Assembly: GCF_041296385.1 (NCBI RefSeq)
Contig: NW_027184085.1
Coordinates: 58,686,109 to 58,750,108 of the forward strand
Origin: Aphelocoma coerulescens
Taxonomy: Eukaryota > Chordata > Aves > Passeriformes > Corvidae
Length of the DNA stretch: 64,000 bases
Reading direction: 5' to 3'
The notes beneath the pieces were generated by a model. The model ran no database searches. It was not told the origin of the DNA and saw nothing but the letters and a program-made list of their open reading frames with translations. The position numbers and the translations under genes are program-made. How positions within the stretch are numbered: the stretch's first letter is position 1; each line of letters opens with the position of its first letter. Below, in pieces: positions 24,901 through 31,230 of the stretch.

Positions 24901-24970
24901 AGCGCTCACCTCCTCCGGCGCCGGTCACCAGCACCACCCGCCCGTCGAACCTCAGCCCCGCCGCCGCCAT
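861..24970 (-). CDS. HSD17B4: HSD17B4, peroxisomal multifunctional enzyme type 2 (D-bifunctional protein), 5' part: coding exons 1-14
   Basis: The product carries out two steps of peroxisomal beta-oxidation: hydration of 2-enoyl-CoA and dehydrogenation of (3R)-hydroxyacyl-CoA. Joined exons, all minus strand: 24910-24970, 21995-22048, 18297-18404, 17708-17767, 16683-16704, 16531-16577, 15719-15803, 13859-14046, 11343-11434, 10726-10750, 8973-9101, 2247-2347, 1335-1568, 861-912. They total 1258 nt, or 419 codons plus one base, with no stop and every phase matching. The N-terminal SDR domain is complete: dinucleotide-binding TGAGGGLG at residues 16-23, NNAG at 99-102, and catalytic Ser152, Tyr165 and Lys169 (YSAAK). 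The numbering is one higher than human because the start reads [10 protein letters not shown]. Exons 12-14 cover the linker and the start of the hydratase-2 hot-dog region. The remaining C-terminal part (hydratase catalytic residues, SCP2-like domain, peroxisomal signal) lies outside the window. The family assignment is secure; exon numbers count coding exons seen here. Confidence 0.97.
1335..1568 (-). CDS. HSD17B4: HSD17B4 coding exon 13 (start of hydratase-2 domain)
   Basis: Exactly 78 codons long. It contains [20 protein letters not shown] and [10 protein letters not shown], which match the start of the 2-enoyl-CoA hydratase 2 hot-dog domain. The first ~12 residues ([12 protein letters not shown]) are more diverged. 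The acceptor is tccag and the donor gtatg. Confidence 0.95.
2247..2347 (-). CDS. HSD17B4: HSD17B4 coding exon 12 (dehydrogenase-hydratase linker)
   Basis: The exon encodes [20 protein letters not shown] and [14 protein letters not shown], a Ser-rich linker that is poorly conserved in the family. The direct join to exon 11 gives ...TIQES..., as in the human protein. The acceptor is tctag and the donor gtaag. 101 nt, ending in phase 0. Confidence 0.88.
3837..4990 (-). mobile_element. CR1-type LINE fragment, ~1.15 kb, 3' part with decayed reverse-transcriptase ORF
   Basis: The plus strand starts with 'cagaatcatagaacagtgtg' followed by 'ggttggaatgga', the reverse complement of a CR1 3' end, so the element lies on the minus strand. 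Minus-strand translation gives recognisable CR1 ORF2 pieces in different frames: a segment with CKAFDT at 4666-4869 and [13 protein letters not shown] at 3983-4381, interrupted by stops and frameshifts. It ends near 'ctaggctggtaattcc' without its 5' part. It is dead and 5'-truncated, and sits in HSD17B4 intron 11 in the sense orientation. Confidence 0.85.
5661..5706 (-). CDS. Candidate cassette exon B in HSD17B4 intron 11
   Basis: This 46-nt segment lies between a strong pyrimidine tract plus acceptor (tctttctttttgggtag) and a perfect gtaagt donor. In phase 0, the phase in which candidate exon A ends, it reads [15 protein letters not shown] and leaves one base, which is what exon 12 needs. 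If spliced directly to exon 11 it would give an immediate TGA, so it is coding-compatible only together with exon A. Function unknown. Confidence 0.35.
6583..6656 (-). CDS. Candidate cassette exon A in HSD17B4 intron 11
   Basis: This is an exon-like segment of 74 nt with a pyrimidine-rich acceptor (ttgttctcttacttag) and a good donor (gtgagt). Entered with the single base left by exon 11 it reads [20 protein letters not shown] followed by FSCED, with no stop, and it ends in phase 0. Nothing in the human protein as I remember it corresponds. It is supported only by splice signals and by phase compatibility with exon 11 and candidate exon B. It could be a chance arrangement. Confidence 0.35.
8565..8962 (-). 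mobile_element. CR1-type LINE 3' fragment (~0.4 kb) next to the exon 11 splice donor
   Basis: The plus strand reads 'gtttgggttggaagggacca', then CR1 3'-region phrases such as 'gcatccaccacctctctggg' and 'ctgaacagccccaactctca'. Like the 3837 copy it is on the minus strand. Its truncated 5' end stops at about 8962, roughly 10 bp from the exon 11 donor at 8971-8972. Confidence 0.85.
8973..9101 (-). CDS. HSD17B4: HSD17B4 coding exon 11
   Basis: The exon encodes [20 protein letters not shown] and on to [14 protein letters not shown], the end of the dehydrogenase unit and the start of the linker. The acceptor is attag and the donor gtaag. A 5'-truncated CR1 element begins about 10 bp downstream of the donor. 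129 nt, ending in phase 1. Confidence 0.95.
9102..10725. other. HSD17B4 intron 10
   Basis: AT-rich intron between coding exons 11 and 10. No repeat, RNA gene or other signal recognised. Confidence 0.75.
10726..10750 (-). CDS. HSD17B4: HSD17B4 coding exon 10 (25-nt micro-exon)
   Basis: This 25-nt exon encodes VGAGWIGK and leaves one base of Leu248. The acceptor is ggcag and the donor gtaag. It joins GSLFE to [10 protein letters not shown] as expected for the family, which fixes its position despite its size. Confidence 0.92.
10751..11342. other. HSD17B4 intron 9
   Basis: AT-rich intron of 592 bp between coding exons 10 and 9. Nothing else recognised. Confidence 0.8.
11343..11434 (-). CDS. 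HSD17B4: HSD17B4 coding exon 9
   Basis: The exon encodes [20 protein letters not shown] and [11 protein letters not shown]. This is the substrate-side segment of the SDR fold. The acceptor is tctag and the donor gtaag. 92 nt, ending in phase 0. Confidence 0.95.
11435..13858. other. HSD17B4 intron 8
   Basis: AT-rich intron. It contains a Cys-rich open frame on the plus strand (13447-13770) that I do not consider a gene. No mobile element recognised. Confidence 0.75.
13859..14046 (-). CDS. HSD17B4: HSD17B4 coding exon 8 (SDR catalytic exon)
   Basis: The exon carries the active site: Ser152 in [10 protein letters not shown], and Tyr165 and Lys169 in [12 protein letters not shown]. It continues through [20 protein letters not shown] to TQTVMPQ. 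The acceptor is cctaag, a slightly weaker aag, and the donor gtgaa. 188 nt. All catalytic residues are intact, so this looks like a functional gene, not a pseudogene. Confidence 0.97.
14047..15718. other. HSD17B4 intron 7
   Basis: AT-rich intron with short A-rich stretches around 15380-15420. No gene or element recognised. Confidence 0.75.
15719..15803 (-). CDS. HSD17B4: HSD17B4 coding exon 7
   Basis: The exon encodes [20 protein letters not shown] and on to KNQKFG, the helix preceding the catalytic strand. The acceptor is tctag and the donor gtaaa. 85 nt, ending with two bases of Arg146. Confidence 0.95.
15804..16530. other. HSD17B4 intron 6
   Basis: Intron of 727 bp between coding exons 7 and 6. 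Open frames on both strands here look incidental; nothing recognised. Confidence 0.75.
16531..16577 (-). CDS. HSD17B4: HSD17B4 coding exon 6
   Basis: The exon encodes [15 protein letters not shown], the SDR segment after the NNAG motif. The acceptor is tttag and the donor gtgag. 47 nt, entering with two bases of the Gly102 codon and leaving in phase 1. Confidence 0.93.
16683..16704 (-). CDS. HSD17B4: HSD17B4 coding exon 5 (22-nt micro-exon carrying the NNAG motif)
   Basis: Only 22 nt long, it encodes DIVINNAG together with flanking split codons; NNAG is the SDR signature at residues 99-102. It lies between a tttcag acceptor and a gtgag donor and is followed by a 105-bp intron (16578-16682). 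It is too short to appear as an open reading frame and was placed by phase and motif. Confidence 0.92.
16705..17707. other. HSD17B4 intron 4
   Basis: Intron of 1003 bp between coding exons 5 and 4. AT-rich, nothing recognised. Confidence 0.75.
17708..17767 (-). CDS. HSD17B4: HSD17B4 coding exon 4
   Basis: The exon encodes [20 protein letters not shown], very close to the human segment as remembered. The acceptor is ttacag and the donor gtaca. 60 nt, phase 1 at both ends. Confidence 0.94.
17768..18296. other. HSD17B4 intron 3
   Basis: Intron of 529 bp between coding exons 4 and 3. AT-rich, nothing recognised. Confidence 0.75.
18297..18404 (-). CDS. HSD17B4: HSD17B4 coding exon 3
   Basis: The exon encodes [15 protein letters not shown] and on to GGKAVPNY, including the acidic residue after the second beta strand (Asp41) typical of NAD-preferring SDR enzymes. 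The acceptor is cacag and the donor gtatg. 108 nt, phase 1 at both ends. Confidence 0.95.
20131..20187. repeat. Tandem duplication of a ~30-bp unit
   Basis: Two adjacent copies each start with GTTGAGCTA at 20131 and 20161 and share TTTGAAA(A)TAATA. A few substitutions separate them. Confidence 0.8.
21001..21027. repeat. Perfect inverted repeat, 11-bp arms, 5-bp loop
   Basis: GAAGGTATGTT and AACATACCTTC flank CTTAC. It could form a hairpin in the HSD17B4 primary transcript; no family recognised. Confidence 0.8.
21596..21620. repeat. Perfect AT-rich inverted repeat, 10-bp arms, 5-bp loop
   Basis: AAATTTTATA and TATAAAATTT flank AACTA. Being AT-only, it may be a chance palindrome in AT-rich DNA. 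Confidence 0.7.
21995..22048 (-). CDS. HSD17B4: HSD17B4 coding exon 2
   Basis: The exon starts in phase 1 and completes the Rossmann glycine motif ([18 protein letters not shown]). Its acceptor is ACTAG preceded by a run of 20 T on the minus strand (A at 22056-22075 on the plus strand); its donor is gtaag. Phase 1 to phase 1, 54 nt. Confidence 0.95.
22049..24909. other. HSD17B4 intron 1
   Basis: A 2.9-kb intron. The run of 20 A at 22056-22075 forms the pyrimidine tract of the exon 2 acceptor. The part above about 24330 belongs to the CpG island. No gene or mobile element recognised. Confidence 0.75.
24910..24970 (-). CDS. HSD17B4: HSD17B4 coding exon 1 (residues 1-20 plus first base of 21)
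   Basis: This exon begins [20 protein letters not shown], the first beta strand and start of the glycine-rich NAD-binding loop of the SDR domain. The ATG is at 24968-24970 on the minus strand, with G at both -3 and +4, a good initiation context. It ends GGA GGA G before a gtgag donor. It lies inside the CpG island. Confidence 0.95.
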
Positions 24971-25098
24971 CGCTCCGCGCCGCCCGGCCTCGCTGCGCTG
25001 CCGGCCCAAGCCCCGCTGCGCCGCCCGGCCCCACTGCCCGGCCCCGGCCCTGGCCCCCGCCCTCCCAGCGCCACGGGGCGGGGAGACTCGCCGGCACC

Positions 25099-25108
25099 GC
25101 GCATGCGC
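25099..25108. promoter_or_regulatory. NRF1-like site
   Basis: GCGCATGCGC matches the palindromic NRF1 core, about 130 bp upstream of the HSD17B4 ATG. NRF1 typically binds TATA-less CpG-island promoters of metabolic genes. Binding is inferred. Confidence 0.65.
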
Positions 25109-25122
25109 AGCACCGCAGCCCG

Positions 25123-25136
25123 CTGGGAACTGTAGT
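25123..25136 (-). promoter_or_regulatory. ZNF143 (Staf)-like site
   Basis: On the minus strand this reads ACTACAGTTCCCAG, which fits the ACTACANTTCCCAG core of the ZNF143 motif. It lies 15 bp beyond the NRF1-like site and about 155 bp upstream of the ATG, a usual promoter position. Confidence 0.65.
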
Positions 25137-25140
25137 GTGC

Positions 25141-25415
25141 GGTGGGACGGGACGGGATGGGAAGAGAAAGGGAAAGGAAGGGGAAAGAAAGGTATGGGGA
25201 ATGGAAGGGCGGGAAAGAGGGGAGAGGAAGGGTTGTGGAAAGTAAGGGATGGGATGGGATGGGATGGGATGGGATGGGATGGGATGGGATGGGATGGGAT
25301 GGGATGGGATGGGATGGGATGGGATGGGATGGGATGGGATGGGATGGGATGGGATGAGGAGAGGAAGGGAAGGGATAAAGAAAGGCTGAGGATGGGGAGG
25401 GAAAAGGGATAGGGA
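25141..25415. repeat. Purine-rich tract containing the (GGGAT)n array
   Basis: Almost pure G/A on the plus strand, made of GGGAAA-, GGAAGG- and GGGAT-type words. It lies directly upstream of the HSD17B4 promoter. Reading frames through it give low-complexity translations and are not genes. Confidence 0.85.
25246..25355. repeat. (GGGAT)22 microsatellite, uninterrupted
   Basis: Twenty-two perfect head-to-tail GGGAT units, 110 bp. Runs of three G separated by AT make the plus strand a candidate for G-quadruplex formation. It lies about 140 bp beyond the NRF1-like site. Confidence 0.95.
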
Positions 25416-25865
25416 AGATGTGTGCTGATGTATTTACAAGCAATTCGATTGGTGAAGGTATGTATGGGTGTTAACATCTTGGAAATGGGTTTTAATGTCT
25501 CTAGTAACTTTGGGCAGCAGGTCTGCTACAGAGCCCAGACAGCTTGGCTCCCGAAACAGACAAGGGTCTGCACAAGCTTGAGTTTCTGAGCTTTGGGGTA
25601 AAACAGTAGGTTCAAGGGGAGATATGTGGTAGGCGGTTCGGGAAGGCTGTACCTTCCTAGTACCTTAGCCAGTGGGGAAAGGAAGAGGGTGAAATGCGGC
25701 CGGGAGTTTAGGATAAAAGGAGGCTGCGCCCTCTGAAACCTCGAGAGAGAAAACCCCGCCGACGTGTACCCCGGTGGAGTCGCTCCCTTTGTTCGAACGA
25801 AGTTGCAGAACTCCTCTGTCTCCTTTATGGACACTGGCTTTTCATGGTGTGATTTTCCACACAAT

Positions 25866-26042
25866 ACAATGGGATGAGAAGAGGAGAAGAAGGGATAGAA
25901 AGGGGAAAGGAAGAGATGGGGAGGGGAAAGGAAGGGATATGGAGGGGAAGGCGGAGGAAGGAAGGGAAAAGGAAGGAGAAGGAAGCAATGCAGAGGAGAG
26001 GATGGAGGAGGGAAGGGAAGAGGTTGTGAAAGATGGGAAGGA
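25866..26042. repeat. Second purine-rich tract
   Basis: Another G/A-rich stretch, starting with 'gggatgagaagagg', which resembles the end of the first tract ('gggatgaggagagg' at about 25351). The two tracts flank about 450 bp of ordinary-complexity sequence. Confidence 0.75.
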
Positions 26043-26582
26043 GCGGGCTGTCCTGTCAGACATATCCACGTGTCCGACGAGGCCATTGCCAGGCTGGGTT
26101 GTGAGACCAGGCCTGGTGTAAGACATCACGCCTCCATTTGAAGTTAATCCACAGTTACTTCTTTTATATTAACCTTACAGTTTATGGTGTGCAATTTTTT
26201 TTTTTTTTTGCTGTATTTACTATTTCCCTATCCAAATCACTGCTTTCAGCCCTGGTTGTGGGAACTTTCTATATCGAGCAGTTAAAGTGCAATACACCGC
26301 CCTTTCTTTGGCTGCCCGTGTGCGGAGGGCGGTGCTGGGTGCAGGTGCCCGTGGGCTGCAGGGTGGCCATGGGGAACAGGCCTGAGATGCCAGTGCCAGG
26401 CACAGCATTCCCACCAGATCCAAAGGACCCACCTCAGAGAGGGCACTGGTGGTGCCTCTCTGGGAATGTTTTTAAGAAAATATAAAACGCATTTTGCATT
26501 TGTGAAAGAGCAGGGAAGCTGAGGAAGAAACGGCCCTGCAGATGCCCAGGCCGGTGAAGGAGTAGGGAGAGCAGGTGGTCCA

Positions 26583-26785
26583 GCTGCAGGAGCAGATTCC
26601 CCAGAGCCCGTAGAGAAGACCACAGTGAGGCAGCCCATGGAGGTCCGCACTGGAGCAGGGTTTCTGGCAGGACTTGTGACCCCGTGGGTGACTGGAGCAG
26701 CCTGTTTTGAAGGAATGCACCCTGTGGTAGGGACCCATGCTGGAGCAGTTCATGGAGACCTGCAGCCTGTGGGAGTGTCCCCGTG
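26583..26785. repeat. Degenerate minisatellite, unit about 42-48 bp
   Basis: CTGGAGCAG recurs at 26650, 26692 and 26740, with a related ctgcaggagcag at about 26583. Each is followed by a variant of a 'gactgc...cctgtggg...ggaccc' block. It is probably an old tandem array or part of an unidentified dispersed repeat. Confidence 0.6.
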
Positions 26786-26799
26786 GTGAAGCAGAGGAA

Positions 26800-29700
26800 C
26801 AGAGTGAGGCACAAAGAGTAGCAGAGTGCATTGTATTTAGTTGAACCAGCCAGTGAGTTAAGTACGAATGTACATGCTTAATCATTATATTACTGCGGGT
26901 ATTGTGTGAGACAGTGTTATTCAGAATGTAATTGTTCTGGCATTTCACAGGGACAATGCTTAAATCTGGGGAGGGCTCAGGGAACACAGGGTTTTGTAAG
27001 GAACACACAGAATTATTTTTTGGGGAAATCATCTACATATTCCGTCTGCACAGATGCACTTTAATTCATTATTAAACTTTCTTGTAAACTTTGGATTATT
27101 TCTGGAGCTAATAGAAAAAAAAAAATTGGTTTTGCTGCCTGGTTATCTTCTTGGCTGTAAACGCTTTATTGTCTACACTAAAGAAAGGCGATAGTTTCCT
27201 GAGTGACAGCTATTTGGAGGCTCCCAAAATAGAATAAATTATATTTTCTTACCTCAAATAATCTGTGGTACTCACTCCTTTAGAAACAGTAGGAACAGAG
27301 ACGAATGGTCTGTGGTTTTGTGACGCGGTTCGGCTTGCAGGGGTTTGAAAGCTCCAGCTGCACCTTACACTGTGGGCACTAGAGCGAGCTCGTGCTACGG
27401 TAAGACTGCCCCAAGTGCCCTCATACACAGTAACACCCACGGGGAAACTACTGGAACCTACAGAAGATAAACATTTCTGAAGGCAGGCAAGGGAACATGC
27501 ATCAGATAAATAGTCTATAATAAATCACAATTTTTAATTGTGGGAAATATTGTTGAATGTGCACAGAAACAACCCATTGCACTGGAGGTGTGTTTTTCTG
27601 TCACAGCACTAAATAGCCTCACAACTAATTAAACTTCTGAAGTTTGTCTGTGTCATTTGAATGGAGCTCAATAGAAGAGCAAATTTCCCAGCAGCGAGAG
27701 GCCCGGTGCAACTGGGTGTGTTTCGCAGAGAGAACATCGCTGATTGTTGTTTGGCTGTGCTGTGCTTGGCAGGAGGAGGAAGCTCCTTCCTGGGGGGGAG
27801 GAGGGCAGAGCTGTGAGTCAGATTGCAATTGCTCTTCCTGAGGAAGTAACAGATTGAGGCCTTAACATCTGCGAGCTTTGGTTCAGCCTCAACACTCAAT
27901 ATTTTGTTTATTGTTGCTACAGTGTGGGATTGGGCTCCCACCTGGGAAAAGAAAGGGAAGTCTCCAAGATGCTGTGAGATCAGCGTCTAGTAAAGACTGG
28001 AAATACCCACAAGGACTGAGTGGTCATCCTTACAGTGCCAATTTTATTTGCCTAATCTCCTATGTAACTGTATCACTCCAGAGCAGCTCAGATCTGTGGG
28101 CACTTCTATAAACAAGTCCTAAGAGAACCTGGTCCATTTGCAGTGCTGGTTCTGTCCAGCACCAGATCATTCATGATCTTGAGGAAGCCATTTCAGCTCT
28201 AGTCTTTCACATTCCGTAGTCTTCCATGTCCTGTTTTTTATAGATAATGGGCTATTCAAGGATAGGACTTACTCTTGAATTTTCCTGGAAGTTAGTGGTT
28301 ATATGGCCCAAATAAAATCAGTCCATGAGGTACTTCTGTAGCAGAATTTGTTCTTTACATACTGAATAAACAGGCCTTGTTAACAAGTCAGGAACTTTTA
28401 CAGCTACCTTATTTTTGTGCATAGACTGGGATTAGAATCAAGAGAGAGCTCACACTTCAAAACAATTATGAGTTTCCTCAACAGATTGGGGGTTTTTCCT
28501 GTAAAACACAGAAGAAAGTGCACTGGAGAGACAGTACATCACTTCTATATTTTATGTTTTTAAAGTGAAACTTGTCTGTATTAAAAAGATGCAAAATACA
28601 AAGAACCACTCAGGATGGAAAGGTGTTTGATGGGTTTCCTTAGCATTCAGAAGAGCTTTGTTCCAAAAGTCAAACAGGTATCAGAAAATTTCTGTTTCAG
28701 TCTGAAAAAAGGTATGAGGCTTACCCGAGTGAGGTGACGGTAGGTGGAAACATGAACCCAGTAGGTGTCAAGCCACAAATCAAGATCAGGTGCCACAGAG
28801 AGTGTGAGAGCAATAGCAGGATATCCACATCCCAAACTCAGCCAGACAGGGTTGAAACTGGTAACAAAAAAAGTGAGTTCAAAAAGAAGGAGCAAATTTG
28901 TTTTATTTTGTCTCTTAGTGAGCAGTGTGGACTAACATGTTTGTCATTAACATTTATACTGATATATTAGATATTTTTCACTAGGAAAAATTTGCCAAAA
29001 AACCCACAGAGTACCTGGTAATACTGACTGTGATGATATTTCTTTTCTGTTATGCTTCAATGCCTAGAGCAGGTAAGTTCTTTTTATTAACAGTAAATTT
29101 TAATGCTGTGCACTGAAACAAATTTGGTGTATGTTCTAGCATCTTTTGACTAACAGGTTAGATAATTGGGTTGGGCTTTTTTTCTTTTCTAAGTAATTTA
29201 TAAACTAGGGGATTGCATGTGTTGTGGGTACTGTGGGATCCTTAATCCCATCAGAAATGGTTTCTACTGTCTGCTCCTGGAGATGGTGAGCACCTTAGAA
29301 ACTTTTATTCAGGGAGAATAAAAGAATTGACTGACTTGCTTTTATTCTGTATTTTTTAACATTGCTAAAAAATCTTTTTGGATTATAAAGATCATTTTCA
29401 AGCACTTTACTTGCTCACTAAATGGTTTTGCTCATGGAGATTTGCAGAGGCCTATTCACTGCGAACTAAGACTTCTCTACAAACATGATTGAAGGGGGAG
29501 ACGTTTCTTGCTGTGACCAGGAGCTAGATGTTGAGTCCACGTTAAAAACTGTAGCACCTTTCACTGAATACTGCAAAAGCATGGCCTCCAATAGATGGTG
29601 CCTGCCATAGCCCTAGTGCTCTAAAAGTCCCCGAGGTTTTGAAGACCCATGTTTTTTGCTGGGACCAAAGACACCTTGCTTGCAGCCAGGTCATCCTCCC

Positions 29701-30920
29701 CATTTCCTCTCTCTGCAGCCATTCTCTGGCTGCCAGTGCAGAGAGGTCATTGAGGGGTCTCAGGCCAGCTCAGTCATTGAGGGCTCTAAGCACTGAGCTA
29801 GTCACATGTTTATCTCACAGAAACTAACTGTATGGCCTGGCTCACCATAGTAATTACTCTCTCAGTAAAAGTGTTTAGATAAAACTACTTAGAAACCTCC
29901 ACTGAGGAATTCTTCATAGCTTGAACATAATATTTCTATTAATTCCTTTCCTCTGCAGGAACAGCGTATAGCAGTATTTCCCTTCCTGCTTGCATTCTCT
30001 TGTCTTCTTTTATTTTTCTGTGAGCCTACAGCAATTGGTAAGTGGGGGTTTTTTGCAATTGAATCCATTGTTTGTTACCCTCCGAACTTGAAAGGCAGCT
30101 TTCCTGATGAGATGTTGGGGAGCAGCCTACTGCGTAGTTAACAGTGCACACATTCTTATGCACCAACTGCAAATGTAAATGCAAACATTTTTATAGCTGT
30201 TGTCAACAACACACATCACAGGAGGTCTCATATCCCTGTTTTGGCAAGAAACATTAATTTTGGCATTTGTTGCACATACCACTCAATTAAGTGGAAAATT
30301 CATGCAGGGGGCACAAGCAGAGCACTATGGAAGCTCTCCATTTGATTCCATCAGAGACTTAGGATTTAAGGGAGACCAAAGCTCTGGGTCAGTCAGGGCT
30401 TGGTGGACTGCTGAGCAGGTATGAAGTAACACAGTAGTAGAACAAACTTTTGAAGCAGAAACTAGTTGCTTATGCACATCTACAGTTTTGAAAATGCATC
30501 CTATGGTGAGATGTTAGAGAGGTGCCAGCAAAAGGTTAAGGTGTTACTCCCACAACACAACCACACTATTTCATCCTAAATGATTCTTCATGAAAAATCC
30601 ATTAAATTGGTCCCTCCCCTTGAAGGGGAAAAAAAAAAAAAAAAAGAAGACAATAAAAACCCACAAGGACAAAAAATGAGAACTAAAACAAGAAGTAGAA
30701 AGACTGGCAAATAACCACATGTCACATTCTGTGGAAATCAGGTGCATGTTTGCACTACTAGCAAGTTACATGTAAACAAATTCTGCACACGAGCTGAATC
30801 TTTAGTGAATGGATGGAAGACTTGAAATGCCTCCTGAGAACACTGATTTGATGCAGTTGCTTCCTGAATTAACAGCCATAGTGAGATTTAGAACAGCTAA
30901 AAATTCCAAGAGGTTCTGCC
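26800..30920. other. Intergenic region
   Basis: AT-rich DNA between the HSD17B4 promoter and the solo LTR. Open frames are short and show no family. No exon, RNA gene or mobile element recognised. Confidence 0.6.
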
Positions 30921-30935
30921 TGTACAGTAAATCCA

Positions 30936-31224
30936 TGTTGAGGCCCTTCCCCCCTGCCATGTAGCCCTGGGAGAGGAGCCCTGGGGGGAGACACGGGGTT
31001 TCCCTGCCCCTGGTCAGCCTCGTTCCCCATGGGTTGGTTTGTGTTCCCCTGTGTGGGCAAGGACCCTTGGGTCCCGGGATTGCCTCAGTTCCTTGTCAGA
31101 GCCCCGGCCATGCGGCTGGAGAAATAAACATCTCTGAAACATCTACCAAGAATCCATCCATACAGATTTCTTTCCATGGGCCTCGTTGTCTGATACATCG
31201 TGTTGCAGTATCCTCACAGTAACA
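30936..31224 (+). mobile_element. Solo LTR of an endogenous retrovirus, 289 bp, with 6-bp target-site duplication
   Basis: A GC-richer block starts TGTTGAGG and ends CAGTAACA, so it has TG...CA termini. It is flanked on both sides by the direct repeat AATCCA (30930-30935 and 31225-31230). A polyadenylation signal AATAAA lies at 31123-31128, as expected for an LTR R region. No internal retroviral sequence adjoins it, so it is a recombined solo LTR. A 6-bp duplication suggests a class II (ERVK-like) origin. Confidence 0.8.
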
Positions 31225-31230
31225 AATCCA

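Larger units (their letters stand above)
24330..25145. promoter_or_regulatory. CpG island and promoter region of HSD17B4
   Basis: A sharp change to GC- and CpG-rich sequence in an otherwise AT-rich window, spanning exon 1 and the upstream region. It includes a GC box (ggggcgggg, 25075-25083), an NRF1-like palindrome and a ZNF143-like site. No TATA box is seen, as usual for such promoters. Transcription probably starts within about 150 bp above the ATG at 24970; the exact site cannot be read from the sequence. Confidence 0.85.

Noticed and set aside
24077..25135. Several 70-226 residue open frames on both strands in the CpG island
   Set aside because: GC-rich DNA with few stop codons gives long shadow frames. 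Only the 61 bp of HSD17B4 exon 1 has a recognisable protein.
25137..25477. Long open frames on both strands across the GGGAT array
   Set aside because: They are translations of a perfect pentanucleotide repeat and flanking purine tract; the overlapping frames are all low-complexity.
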